This document shows positions 19,313-28,272 of a stretch of 64,000 nt of DNA, piece after piece (position 1 is the first letter of the stretch; each line of letters begins with the position of its first letter). The stretch comes from Pseudorhodoplanes sp049324435. Lineage in GTDB: Bacteria; Pseudomonadota; Alphaproteobacteria; Rhizobiales; Xanthobacteraceae. The stretch lies in assembly GCA_049324435.1 (NCBI GenBank), contig JBMOOQ010000008.1, positions 1 through 64,000 of the forward strand. Reading direction: 5' to 3'. The notes below the pieces were generated by a model, which was not told the origin of the DNA, did no database searches, and was given only the letters and a program-made list of their open reading frames with translations. The translations under genes and the position numbers were made by a program.

Positions 19313-20533
19313 ATGATCCGGGCTGCCTTCCTTGCATGCTGCATGATGCTGGCGGGACTTCCGGCGCAGGCGCAGAGCGAGGCCGACTTCCGGCAGTTCA
19401 TCCAGTCACTCTGGCCGGAGGCGCAAAAACTCGGCGTATCACGCGCAACATTCGACCAAGCGACCCGCGGGCTAAAACCCGATCTCTCGCTACCGGATCT
19501 GGTGATCCCCGGAAAAGCCAAAGCGAAGCCGAAAGGCCAGCCGGAATTCGAACGCACGCCGTCACAATATCTGTCCGAAACCTCGCTCAGCCGACTGACC
19601 GAACAGGGCCGTAAGCTCGCCGCAGAGCATCGCGCAACTCTTGAAAAAATCGAGCAGCGTTTCGGCGTGCCGCCATCGGTGATCCTGGCGATCTGGGGAC
19701 GCGAAACCAATTTCGGAAATTTCAGACTGCCGCATAACGCCATCCAGGTGCTCGCAACACAGGCTTGGCTTGGCCGCCGCAAGGAGATGTTTCGCGGCGA
19801 ATTCCTGCTGGCGCTGAAGATTTTGGAAGATCACGACATAACGCGCGAGCAGATGAAAGCGTCCTGGGCGGGCGCCATGGGGCACACGCAGTTCCTGCCG
19901 ACAGACTTCTTCAAATACGGCGTCGATCTCGACGGCGACGGTCGTCGCGACATCTGGAATTCGATTCCAGATGCACTCGCGTCCGCGGCAAGCCAGCTGC
20001 TGGCCAAGGGGTGGGACAAGGGCAAGCGCTGGGGTTTCGAGGTGAAGCGGCCGGCGCAGATCGACTGCTCGATCGCCGAACCCGATACGAAACTTACCGT
20101 CGCGGAATGGATCAGGCGCGGCTACACGCCCTTGACGCACCGGCCAACGCGGGACGAGCTCGTCGAGGAAGCGTCGCTGTTTCTGCCGGCAGGATTGAAC
20201 GGTCCCGCCTTCCTGACGCTCAGAAATTTCTATGTCTTCAAGGGTTACAACTTCGCCGACCTCTATGCCCTGTTCGTCGGCAATCTGTCGGACCGGATAG
20301 CTGGCGGACGCGGTTTCGCGACGCCCTGGGGCAAGATCGAGCAGGCACGCTCCGACCAGATTGAAGCGATCCAGCGCCATCTGACCGAAGCCGGCTTCTA
20401 CCGCGACAAGATCGACGGCAAGGCCGGGATGAAGACCCGCGCTGCCCTCGGCGCCTGGCAGAAGGCCAATGGCGTCACGCTGGACTGCTGGCCTTCTGCA
20501 GCCTTGGCGCAACGAATGTCAGGCGCGCGGTAG
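19313..20533 (+). CDS. Lytic murein transglycosylase, MltB type, with peptidoglycan-binding domain
   Basis: Cleaves glycan strands of peptidoglycan to anhydromuropeptides in the periplasm. 406 aa: signal peptide MIRAAFLACCMMLAGLPAQAQ, SLT_2 domain with catalytic Glu131 in AIWGRETNFG and WAGAMGHTQFLPTDFF, and a C-terminal PG_binding_1 domain (IEAIQRHLTEAGFYRDKIDGKAGMKTRAALGAWQKANG). AGGAGG precedes the ATG. It is followed by a strong terminator. Confidence 0.93.
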   Translation: MIRAAFLACCMMLAGLPAQAQSEADFRQFIQSLWPEAQKLGVSRATFDQATRGLKPDLSLPDLVIPGKAKAKPKGQPEFERTPSQYLSETSLSRLTEQGRKLAAEHRATLEKIEQRFGVPPSVILAIWGRETNFGNFRLPHNAIQVLATQAWLGRRKEMFRGEFLLALKILEDHDITREQMKASWAGAMGHTQFLPTDFFKYGVDLDGDGRRDIWNSIPDALASAASQLLAKGWDKGKRWGFEVKRPAQIDCSIAEPDTKLTVAEWIRRGYTPLTHRPTRDELVEEASLFLPAGLNGPAFLTLRNFYVFKGYNFADLYALFVGNLSDRIAGGRGFATPWGKIEQARSDQIEAIQRHLTEAGFYRDKIDGKAGMKTRAALGAWQKANGVTLDCWPSAALAQRMSGAR

Positions 20534-20557
20534 CAGCCGAATAAGCCGCCAAGAAAA

Positions 20558-20581
20558 AGCCCGGCGGAAGGCCGCCGGGCT
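20558..20581. terminator. Bidirectional intrinsic terminator
   Basis: AGCCCGGCGG-AAGG-CCGCCGGGCT, a perfect 10-bp GC stem with a tetraloop. It is followed by CGTTT on the plus strand and preceded by AAGAAAAA, giving a T-run for the minus strand. It lies between the convergent transglycosylase gene and the next minus-strand gene. Confidence 0.85.
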
Positions 20582-20604
20582 CGTTTCAAAACCGGGTATC
20601 CGCG

Positions 20605-20901
20605 TCAGCCGCAAACCTGAACGCGGCGGACACGCCAAACGTAGCCGTCCCACCAGCGCTGACGGACCCAGCGGCAAGGCGGGCCGTAATAAACCGGCGC
20701 CGGAGCGTAGTAGACCGGCGGCGGCGGCGCGTAATAATACGGCGCAGCGGCACCAGCGATGATTGCGCCGGCCGCAAGACCGCCAAGCACGCCCGCAGCC
20801 ACGGCGCCGCCGCGCCAATGAGCGTCGGCACTGCCCGGGACCGCAACCACAGACCCCGCGATCGTCGCCGCAGCAACGAGCGCGATAAAGAGCTTTCTCA
20901 T
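20605..20901 (-). CDS. Small exported Tyr/Pro-rich protein
   Basis: 98 aa. Signal peptide MRKLFIALVAAATIAGSVVAVPGSADA, a Gly/Ala hydrophobic segment (GGAVAAGVLGGLAAGAIIAGAAA), a Tyr/Pro-rich stretch (YYYAPPPPVYYAPAPVYYGPP) and the end CRWVRQRWWDGYVWRVRRVQVCG with two Cys. This end is shared with the next gene (RRQRLWDGYGWRWRKLRIC). A widespread but uncharacterised type in Hyphomicrobiales. Confidence 0.78.
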   Translation of the reverse strand: MRKLFIALVAAATIAGSVVAVPGSADAHWRGGAVAAGVLGGLAAGAIIAGAAAPYYYAPPPPVYYAPAPVYYGPPCRWVRQRWWDGYVWRVRRVQVCG

Positions 20902-21089
20902 GCATGTCTCCTTCAGGATATCGCTGGCGCCCAGCGCGCTTCGCTACCCGCGCACGCAGACTAGCGACAAAGACTTACGCAGATGTAGTGTTTCCGGCCA
21001 ATTTGTCGCAATTTTGATGAGCGCGTGAAGACCGCCATGGGACAATCACGGTTAGCGAATAGGAAATGGCCGAGGTGCCGCCAGTGGCG

Positions 21090-21377
21090 TCAATGGCAAA
21101 TTCGCAGCTTCCGCCAGCGCCAGCCGTAACCGTCCCACAAGCGCTGCCGCCGGATGACGCAGCCGGGCGGAGGTCCGTCCAGGGTGGCGTAGTGAGCCGC
21201 AACCGGGTCCCCTGCGTAATAGCCATAGCCGTAAGCCGGCGCGCCCATGACCTCGGCAGCGGACATGCCGCCGATCAGGCCTGTTCGTCTGTAATCCGAA
21301 GCGCTCGCCTCGGTCAGTCCGGTCAATGCGGTGGCTAAGGCGACCAGAGCGACAACGGCTGCAACCGATCGGTTCAT
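21090..21377 (-). CDS. Small exported protein, paralogue of the neighbouring gene
   Basis: 95 aa with signal peptide MNRSVAAVVALVALATALTGLTEASASD. The C-terminal motif PPPGCVIRRQRLWDGYGWRWRKLRICH matches the 20605-20901 product in spacing of the two cysteines and the WDGYxWR core, so the two arose by duplication. ATG at 21377 with GGAAA(T) upstream; a longer frame to 21461 lacks the signal peptide. Function unknown. Confidence 0.72.
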   Translation of the reverse strand: MNRSVAAVVALVALATALTGLTEASASDYRRTGLIGGMSAAEVMGAPAYGYGYYAGDPVAAHYATLDGPPPGCVIRRQRLWDGYGWRWRKLRICH

Positions 21378-21435
21378 GACATTTCCTTTCCGGCATGCCG
21401 GGACGACGGTCAGTCGGGAGACCAGCGTCGCCACT

Positions 21436-22134
21436 CTACTTGAATCCGGCGTGAACGCCAAAGCCCTGACGCCGCAACAAGGTCCACAATTTCCGGATGA
21501 GCGCCGGAGGCCTGCGGCCGGCAGTCACCGTGACCATCGGCGGGACAAGCGGTCCCTTAGGAAGCCCGGCGCTCCCGTCCCGCTGCGGCCGCAGTGATTT
21601 GATATTTTGTCTGACGGCATTTCCTGGACTAGCCGTTGCACTCTGACGGACCTTTTTCGCAGGCACCGATTGCCGATGTTTGGGCTGGCGGCGCTTTTCT
21701 GAGGAGATGCGGCGCACAGCCTGACGGCCCACCTTTTCCAGAAAATCCTTCTCGCGCTCGTGGGTCAGCTGTGCGGTCGCCTGGGAGAGGGGCAGCCAGC
21801 GCACCGCTCGCACATCGCGCATCAGCTTGGCGACCGGTCGGCTGCTCGCCTGCATGCGCCAGAATCGTACGGTTTTCGGCCGGCCGGCGGAGACATAAGA
21901 CAGCGAGCCTAAGAACTCATGGACTTCGACGTCATGACCAGTCTCCTCGATCGCTTCGCGCCTGGCGGCAGCCAGAGCCGTCTCGCCACGGTTGAGCTTT
22001 CCCTTCGGCAGAACCCAGCTTCGCTGCCGGCTTAGCTGGACAACGGCGAAGAGCGGCCGCAGGCGCCCGCGCATCACGATGCCGCCGGCCGCCTCGATCG
22101 ACCTGCGCTTCGGTTTGTTCTTTTTCTTCTTCAT
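21436..22134 (-). CDS. Nudix hydrolase with basic C-terminal extension
   Basis: 232 aa. A polylysine start (MKKKKNKPKRRS) is followed by a Nudix fold whose box is GKLNRGETALAAARREAIEETGHD, a full GX5EX7REUXEEXGU match. The segment AAGGIVMRG...FAVVQLSRQRSWVLPKG resembles DIPP/Ap4A-type Nudix enzymes, so diphosphoinositol or diadenosine polyphosphates are possible substrates. The last ~100 residues are basic and low complexity with no recognised domain. It stands alone. Confidence 0.85.
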   Translation of the reverse strand: MKKKKNKPKRRSIEAAGGIVMRGRLRPLFAVVQLSRQRSWVLPKGKLNRGETALAAARREAIEETGHDVEVHEFLGSLSYVSAGRPKTVRFWRMQASSRPVAKLMRDVRAVRWLPLSQATAQLTHEREKDFLEKVGRQAVRRISSEKRRQPKHRQSVPAKKVRQSATASPGNAVRQNIKSLRPQRDGSAGLPKGPLVPPMVTVTAGRRPPALIRKLWTLLRRQGFGVHAGFK

Positions 22135-22244
22135 AGCCTATCGTGTCGCCGAATCTTGACGCGCGAACGACATTATAACAGCCGCATAACAGCCGCGGCT
22201 GCGATACTCAGGTCATCCGCGGCGAGTTGCGCAGACCGCCTTGG

Positions 22245-22682
22245 CTATGCGGCATCGTCCGGATTCAGGCCGTAACGCCTGCAGAGCGTGCGAACGACAT
22301 GGGCATCCGATCCGCCATGAATCGCGCCGACGACAGCGGATTTCACCCGACCATTTTCTGTACCGATGACAGCGATGTAGAGCTGATTGCCGCTATAGCC
22401 CGGAAGTGCGCTCTTGGCGTTCACCGACGCACAATAATTGACGTCGCCGGTGCCCGCATTGGCGGGGAATTTTGCCCAACGGAATTTGGCGGCAGCCGGC
22501 TCCTTGACAACCCGGCCGACCGCGTCGGCGATGATCTTCTTCTCGTCAGGCGCGAGGTCACGGCCGCCGAGCGCGGACGACGATCCGCTCAATACAGGCG
22601 AGGCTCCCTCCGGGGTCACACAACCCGCGACGGTCAGCGCTACAAGGCCAGTCGCGAGCAATCCGGTAAACTTTCGGAGCAT
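22245..22682 (-). CDS. Hypothetical lipoprotein
   Basis: 145 aa. Lipobox LTVAGC at residue 21 marks a lipoprotein. The rest (DEKKIIADAVGRVVKEPAAAKFRWAKFPAN... VNYCASVNAKSALPGYSGNQLYIAVI) resembles small uncharacterised periplasmic proteins of rhizobia. The gene is 18 nt downstream of the Bug-type receptor gene and may share its transcript. Confidence 0.72.
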   Translation of the reverse strand: MLRKFTGLLATGLVALTVAGCVTPEGASPVLSGSSSALGGRDLAPDEKKIIADAVGRVVKEPAAAKFRWAKFPANAGTGDVNYCASVNAKSALPGYSGNQLYIAVIGTENGRVKSAVVGAIHGGSDAHVVRTLCRRYGLNPDDAA

Positions 22683-22700
22683 TCTACCTGCGGCGAACGA

Positions 22701-23669
22701 TTATTGCGGCTTGATGCCCGCTTCCTTGATGATCGGCCACCATTTGTCAATTTCCGCTTTGTGATAGGCCGCGAGCGCCTCAGGCGTCTGCTGCTCCGGC
22801 GGGAAAATCTCCTGCGCGATCTTGGTCAGCCGCTCGCGCGTAACCGGGTCGGCCAGCGCCTTGGTCAAGGCGTTATTCAGGGTGGTCACGATCTCCTTCG
22901 GAGTCCCTTTCGGAACCCAGAAGGCGTGCCAGAATGAAAAGTAAAATCCGGGTAGCCCGGCTTCGTCGGTGGTCGGGATGTCCGGCGCTACCGGAATGCG
23001 GGATTTGGCGGTCACCGCATAGGCCTTGATATTGCCGCTCTGAATGTGCGGCATCGACACGGCGGGCGTATCCAGCATGACATCGAGCTGACCGGCAACC
23101 AGGTCCTGCATCGACTGGCCGGCACCGCGATACGGGACCATGGTGAATTTGGCTCCGATTGCATTCTGGAACATCAGTCCGCCGACATGGCTTGGCGTTC
23201 CGACACCTGAATTGCCTTGCGACGCCTTGTCCTGGTTGGCCTTCAGCCAGGCAACCAGATCCTTGAGATTGTCCGCAGGCATGGTCTTGCGCGAGACAAT
23301 GAGGAACGGTTGGGTCGAGATCAGGCCAACCGGCTCGAAATCCTTTACGAGATCGAATGTCAGCGGATAAATCGCGCCGCTCGCGACATTCGTGCCCCAC
23401 TGCCCGATGCCGATCGTGTATCCGTCCGGCGCGGAGCGCGCGACGCGGCCGACTCCGATCGTGCCGCCGGCTCCTGTGGTATTTTCTACGACGATCGTGG
23501 TGCCGAGAATATTGCGCATCCCTTCCGCCATGATCCGCGCAATCACATCGGTCGAGCCACCGGGCCCGAGCGGAACAACAAGCGTGATGGGGCGGGACGG
23601 ATAATTCTGCGCCGGCGCGCTTGACGCCATCATCGCCACGCCAAGCGCGGCGAATAGAACCTTCTTCAT
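22701..23669 (-). CDS. Bug/TctC-type periplasmic substrate-binding protein
   Basis: 322 aa; signal peptide MKKVLFAALGVAMMASSAPAQ, then YPSRPITLVVPLGPGGSTDVIAR, the Bug family hallmark, and GVGTPSHVGGLMFQ and VPYRGAGQSMQDLVAGQLDVM in the expected places. It captures a carboxylate for a tripartite tricarboxylate transporter. The tctBA genes are about 21 kb away, so it may serve another set. ATG 23669 chosen because it starts the signal peptide. Confidence 0.92.
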   Translation of the reverse strand: MKKVLFAALGVAMMASSAPAQNYPSRPITLVVPLGPGGSTDVIARIMAEGMRNILGTTIVVENTTGAGGTIGVGRVARSAPDGYTIGIGQWGTNVASGAIYPLTFDLVKDFEPVGLISTQPFLIVSRKTMPADNLKDLVAWLKANQDKASQGNSGVGTPSHVGGLMFQNAIGAKFTMVPYRGAGQSMQDLVAGQLDVMLDTPAVSMPHIQSGNIKAYAVTAKSRIPVAPDIPTTDEAGLPGFYFSFWHAFWVPKGTPKEIVTTLNNALTKALADPVTRERLTKIAQEIFPPEQQTPEALAAYHKAEIDKWWPIIKEAGIKPQ

Positions 23670-23782
23670 GGACGTTGCTCCCAAACGACTCTTTTCGAAA
23701 TATTTGTGGGAGCCTAACACGGAAGCGCGTCGTCACGACAAGGCATCGGACAACACAACACGCAATCGACGCAGGCAATCTT

Positions 23783-24001
23783 TCACGATGCCAAATGTGT
23801 CCACCAGAGCGCGAGCAATCCAGCCATCGCTGCGATGATCACCGGGGCCGTCGTGAATGTCCAGTTTCGGCCCAGCGGATAATGCCGGCCGCAATAATAG
23901 CAGCGCTGGAATTTGGCGAGGATCGGCTCGTCCGCGGCAATCGGGGAGCCACAGGACCGGCATTCGGCGCTGACGCAGGACTCGGTACCGACGCGGGACA
24001 T
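23783..24001 (-). CDS. Small zinc-ribbon protein with C-terminal membrane helix
   Basis: 72 aa. Two Cys pairs, CRSCGSPI and CYYCGRHY, form a likely zinc ribbon; a hydrophobic helix ends the protein (TTAPVIIAAMAGLLALWWTHL). It would be tail-anchored with the ribbon in the cytosol. No role can be assigned. The ATG at 24001 is preferred over 24043. Confidence 0.6.
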   Translation of the reverse strand: MSRVGTESCVSAECRSCGSPIAADEPILAKFQRCYYCGRHYPLGRNWTFTTAPVIIAAMAGLLALWWTHLAS

Positions 24002-24064
24002 AAGATGTCTCCGGCTCCTTGCACGGCAGCGCCGCGCAGACACAAACGCAAGCCGGAAATCAGT

Positions 24065-24832
24065 TTATCGCCGCGGATTTGACAATCCGTTAACCGACTT
24101 GGTCGGATGTGCGTCTTGACCCGGTCGTTCGATCCGGCCGCGGCTCTGCAGCCAGGTCGCGAGCAACCAGCACGCCATGGCCCAGGCCGCCCCGGCACAC
24201 CACCCCGCGAGAATGTCGGTCGGCCAATGGACGCCGAGATAAACACGGCTGGCACCGATCAGCAGCGCCAGCAGGATTGCGACGGAAATCACATAGGCCT
24301 TGAGACGCTTGCGGCCCTGGATTCGTGCCAAGAGCGCACCGAGTGTCAGGAACGTCACCGCGGACAGCATCGCATGTCCGCTCGGGAAGCTCGCGGTCTG
24401 CACCTCGACGAGATGTGCCACCAGTTCAGGGCGCGGCCGTGCAAACAGATGCTTCAGACCCTCGCTGAGAACAACACCGCCTGCGATCGCAACCAGAACG
24501 AAAGCCGCCGCTGCGCGCTTGCCGTCGATCAGCAAGTAACCGATGGCGATCAGCGTCACAAAAGCCACTACCGTGAAGCTGCCGAGGCTGGTGACGTCGC
24601 GCATCACGTGTTCGAGCCAGGCTGGTCCGATCGGATCGGCGAGATCGGTGGGATTGCGCAAGGCGCGAAGAACGGCCTCGTCGAAGGCATGCGTCTGTCC
24701 GTCGGCGACTTCGTCCGCAATCTTGCCGAAGGCCGCGAGCATGGCTGCGATGGCAGCGAGAATCGCGAAAGGAGCAAGCTCTTGCAGTGACCGCACGCGA
24801 AGCGATGTGACAAAATGGGAAATGGTTCGCAA
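24065..24832 (-). CDS. PAP2-family membrane phosphatase
   Basis: 255 aa, about six hydrophobic helices. All three phosphatase motifs are present: KHLFARPRP (KX6RP), PSGH and SRVYLGVHWPTD (SRX5HX3D). The family includes undecaprenyl-diphosphate and lipid phosphatases acting on the periplasmic face. The start is uncertain: TTG at 24832 gives a plausible cytosolic N-terminus, and no ATG is available. Confidence 0.88.
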   Translation of the reverse strand: MRTISHFVTSLRVRSLQELAPFAILAAIAAMLAAFGKIADEVADGQTHAFDEAVLRALRNPTDLADPIGPAWLEHVMRDVTSLGSFTVVAFVTLIAIGYLLIDGKRAAAAFVLVAIAGGVVLSEGLKHLFARPRPELVAHLVEVQTASFPSGHAMLSAVTFLTLGALLARIQGRKRLKAYVISVAILLALLIGASRVYLGVHWPTDILAGWCAGAAWAMACWLLATWLQSRGRIERPGQDAHPTKSVNGLSNPRR

Positions 24833-25029
24833 GGGATGTCGCTCGCTAATGCGTCAAGACGCGGCTGTGGTGCGTACAATCGCTCGCAAAAAACCAGCTT
24901 CGGCCAGATCGCGCAACACTCTCTTAAGAATTGGGCTCGCGTGAAAATCGTGGACGCGATTCGTTCCCTGCGAACAGATGCGAACCTTGTATCAGGCTGA
25001 AACGGAAAGCGGTGTTCCAAATCCTCGCG

Positions 25030-25566
25030 CTACGCGGAACGCGGTCTTGCCGCCGATTCAGCCGAGCAGCTCTGGAATGCCACGTCTATCGCGGCAGATG
25101 CGCCCTTTACCGGGAATTCAACCGTCGTGGTTCCGGCGACGTGGGACTCAACGCGCACATGCAGCCTGGTCGATGCGCGCAACTGATCGACAAACTGCGC
25201 GACCTCAGTGGGGTCCTCGATCACGGCGATATTGTAGGTCGCAAGGAACCGGGCTTTGGCATCGCGGCCGGGATGCTCGTCGAAGCGATAACTCAACACC
25301 GATGTCCGGTTAGACCCGATGCGGTGGTTGAATTCGAGCCGGATGACAGGCGCGCTTTCGAAACAGGTCAGTTGCAGCCAGCCGAGCTGAAGCCCCAGAT
25401 CTCTCACCCGCTCGTTGCGGCTTCGCGCGCTGACATGGGCGACGCCAGCGGGCTTGCCGTGAATACGGTCATAGCTGCGTTCGATTTTCCAGCTGCCGGC
25501 CTCGGGCGTCGATGCCGTGATGCAGCCACCCAACAGCAGCATTCCGAGGAACGGGATCAAACGCAC
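25030..25566 (-). CDS. Hypothetical lipoprotein
   Basis: 178 aa. Signal with lipobox LLLGGC (Cys15) followed by a beta-rich domain (WKIERSYDRIHGKPAGVAHVSARSRN ... GLQLGWLQLTCFESAPVIRLEFNHRIGSN ... SYRFDEHPGRDAKARF). No recognised family. The start is GTG with GGAG about 5 nt upstream. It stands alone in a sparse region. Confidence 0.65.
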   Translation of the reverse strand: MRLIPFLGMLLLGGCITASTPEAGSWKIERSYDRIHGKPAGVAHVSARSRNERVRDLGLQLGWLQLTCFESAPVIRLEFNHRIGSNRTSVLSYRFDEHPGRDAKARFLATYNIAVIEDPTEVAQFVDQLRASTRLHVRVESHVAGTTTVEFPVKGASAAIDVAFQSCSAESAARPRSA

Positions 25567-25784
25567 AGCAACACTCCGCCCAATACCTCCAGTCTGACTC
25601 GCCTAAAAGTTGCATGCAACGATTTTGCGAGGGAGCACATGCCTATCAGGCAGCTGCGAATCTCAAATTTTGAGTACGGCCGCTCCGAAATGGAGAACGG
25701 CACGCAGTCGTTTCCCTTGGCGCGAAGCTTGCTTGCTCCCAAGCTGCCGGGGTTGGACCCGAATCAACCAAGAGAAAAAAAGCC

Positions 25785-26264
25785 ATGTCACACAAGCTGA
25801 CCAACTGTAACGCGTCACCGACGTTTTCTGATCCGGTGCAAGACAAGCTGCCGGTCGAGGCAGCAAGCACAAGTCCGCGACGCCGGTTCACTCTCCTCGC
25901 CCCAGCGCTGGCGATGATGTCGGCACTCACCATTGTGGGCGTCGCAATCGCCGGAGAGTACCACTCCAACCCGTGGCTGCTCTCCTGGATACCGGCGACC
26001 TGCTGCGTCACCAATGATTGCTGCTGGGAAGTTTCCGAACGCGAGTTGAAGCCTTTGCCGGATGACGAGTGGGAAATCCGTTCGACCGGACAGATCCGCA
26101 AGCGCACGGCCTATTCGCCGGACGGCAAATTCTACCGATGTGCCTGCGACTACGACAATGTCGACAAACATTGGGTCAAACATCAGGGCGCCAACACGCG
26201 CTGCCTGTTTGTTCCGATGCGCTCGGCGGCGGCGTCGTTCCCGAAGCGCGCGCCGGCGCATTGA
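25785..26264 (+). CDS. Cysteine-rich exported or membrane-anchored protein
   Basis: 159 aa. One hydrophobic helix at residues 37-57 (LLAPALAMMSALTIVGVAIA) then a domain with paired cysteines: ATCCVTNDCCWEV, YRCACDYDN and TRCLFVP. The CCVTNDCCWEV block is reminiscent of small rhizobial periplasmic proteins of unknown function. Disulfides or metal binding are possible. An AAGAGAAA ribosome-binding site precedes the ATG. Confidence 0.65.
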   Translation: MSHKLTNCNASPTFSDPVQDKLPVEAASTSPRRRFTLLAPALAMMSALTIVGVAIAGEYHSNPWLLSWIPATCCVTNDCCWEVSERELKPLPDDEWEIRSTGQIRKRTAYSPDGKFYRCACDYDNVDKHWVKHQGANTRCLFVPMRSAAASFPKRAPAH

Positions 26265-26359
26265 TGGGTGAGTGAGGCTGCCGGGACGATCATGTTCCGG
26301 CTCTTGAAACAAAATTGCCGTTCGCACCTGCGCGGCGGATCGGGTTAGTGTTGCGCGCG

Positions 26360-28066
26360 CTACGGGCAAAAGATACGCGGCGCTCCGCGGCCGTCCGGCG
26401 TCACCTCGCAGCACCAGCGTCCGCCCGAGTTAAACGGCGAAGAGCCAGCAGGGCACGCCGCGCGGCTTGCTGTTGGCCGGCGGCTGACGTTGTCCTGTCG
26501 CGCATTGGCGCGTGCCCGTTCGCGGGCCTTTTCGGCCCGCTCCCGGGCGATCTCGCGAGCTCGCTCGCGTGGACTGGGGTCCGGACGAACCGCCTCTTTC
26601 TTGAGCTGCGGCTTGGCGGGAATTGCGACACACCGTCCGGCCCGCTCCTCCTGACCTGCGCTGCAGGTCAGCGGGCAAATTCTGCCGCGCTGGACTTTCA
26701 CACCGTCTAGAGCTGCGATGGTGGCGGCTGCAGTGTCGAAGTTTGTTCCCGCATGCTGGTTGAAGAGGGCGAGTGCCTCCCGGGACTTCTCCGACCAAGT
26801 GCCGTCGACCGTGCCCGGATCGCAGCCGACGCGGCGCAACTCGCTTTGCAGATTGCGGGTAATCGCACGTACCTCGCCTGAGGGCGCGGGACGAATTTCG
26901 ATTTCTCGCTTTGCCTGATCGGGCGCTGGCAAGACCGCCACGACCGACTTGGATTCAGCTGGAGCTTTGCTTGCGTCAACAGCAGGCGGGGTGACCGCCT
27001 CTACGGCAGCAGGGGCGCTCGCTTGAGGAACGGCCGACGGTTGCGCGGCAGCAACCGGCGCCTTCACATCCGGAGCCGGTGGCACCTGTGGCACTTGCGG
27101 GATCACCGGTGATTCGGCACGTGCAACCTTCTCGCGCTGCGAGCGCGCCAGTTCCGCGTAGAACCCGGATTTGTGCACTGACAGGAACGAATCCCAAGCC
27201 TCCTTGGTGCCGACGCGTTCGGCAAATTCGTAATCGCGCCGCGGATCGGGACCGGCCGCCGGCTGGGTGGCCGGAGCTGGTACGGCGACTTTACGTTCAG
27301 GCACAAGCGCCACTGTTGCCCCGCCCAGCGAGCCATAGACGAAAGGTTCCTGCTTGTTGCCGGTCGCTCGCACCACTTCGTCGCGCACATATCCGAGCGC
27401 GATGCGGATGTCGCGGCCCGGTACGGCGAGGTTCTTCACCAGCGCCGCAGTGAACGGCGAATTCGCCCCGCGGCCATCCTCCGCCGTCGATCCAGCCTTG
27501 GCGGCGAATGCGATCAGCGTATCGCTGGTGGTCGGCTCGACCTTGGCAAGCCCGGACGTCACCTGCCGCGATGCGATCCCCCGCTGCATAGTGCGTACGA
27601 ACGGATTGTCGCGGCAAGCATCGAGAATGATCAGGCGCAGCCGCTTGGCAGGCTCCAGCGCTCGCACCAGACGGTCCAGCGACAGCGCCTCGTCCTCGAC
27701 GTCGAAATCGGTGGCGAGCTTGGCATCAACCGGCAGAAGATAATTGGTGCCGTTCACCTCGATGCCATGGCCGGCGAAATACATCACTGCGATATCTGCA
27801 TCGCGCGCGGTGGCGGTGAACTCGCGCGCCACGCGTTTGAATTCCAGATTTCCAAGATCGGTCTTGGCCTCAACCACCTCGAACCCGGCCTTGCGGAACA
27901 GGTCCGCCATGGCCCTGGCATCATTGACCGGATTGGCCAGACGCGACGCATTCTGGTAGGCGCTGTTACCGATGACGAGGGCAACGCGCTTTTCTGCGGC
28001 GGCAGGAACGGCAGACAGGACAAGGGCGGCCCACAGACCGCACAATATCGTGGTCAGACGCGTCAT
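26360..28066 (-). CDS. Exported caspase-like (metacaspase, peptidase C14) protein with peptidoglycan-binding-like domain
   Basis: 568 aa. Signal peptide MTRLTTILCGLWAALVLSAVPAAAE; p20 caspase domain KRVALVIGNSAY ... with catalytic His100 (YFAGHGIE) and Cys151 (ILDACRDNPF). A Pro/Ala-rich linker follows, then a domain resembling PG_binding_1 (ITRNLQSELRRVGCDPGTVDGTWSEKSREALALFNQ), a stretch of Arg/Glu repeats (RERAREIARERAEKARER) and a Cys-rich end (SGGRWCCEVTPDGRG). Caspase proteins of this exported type are common in Bradyrhizobium-like bacteria; the target is unknown. Confidence 0.88.
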   Translation of the reverse strand: MTRLTTILCGLWAALVLSAVPAAAEKRVALVIGNSAYQNASRLANPVNDARAMADLFRKAGFEVVEAKTDLGNLEFKRVAREFTATARDADIAVMYFAGHGIEVNGTNYLLPVDAKLATDFDVEDEALSLDRLVRALEPAKRLRLIILDACRDNPFVRTMQRGIASRQVTSGLAKVEPTTSDTLIAFAAKAGSTAEDGRGANSPFTAALVKNLAVPGRDIRIALGYVRDEVVRATGNKQEPFVYGSLGGATVALVPERKVAVPAPATQPAAGPDPRRDYEFAERVGTKEAWDSFLSVHKSGFYAELARSQREKVARAESPVIPQVPQVPPAPDVKAPVAAAQPSAVPQASAPAAVEAVTPPAVDASKAPAESKSVVAVLPAPDQAKREIEIRPAPSGEVRAITRNLQSELRRVGCDPGTVDGTWSEKSREALALFNQHAGTNFDTAAATIAALDGVKVQRGRICPLTCSAGQEERAGRCVAIPAKPQLKKEAVRPDPSPRERAREIARERAEKARERARANARQDNVSRRPTASRAACPAGSSPFNSGGRWCCEVTPDGRGAPRIFCP

Positions 28067-28272
28067 CGCGCAAGCTCCGAAATCCGTCTCCGCACCCGTC
28101 TCCGTGCGCCTGCCGAGGTGGCCGACAGGCACACTATCAGCGGACCATGGCCGGTCCAAGCTAGTCGCGCCGGACAGACGAAAGGTTCAACCGCTCGTGA
28201 TCACGCGGGTTGCGCCGGAGCACCGGTCCGGTATGTGTTGCTGCGCTCAAGTTCCAATCCGGGGGCCTATCA

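Noticed and set aside
22701..23669. Bug receptor as the partner of tctBA at the left end
   Set aside because: About 21 kb apart in different operons; no evidence links them.
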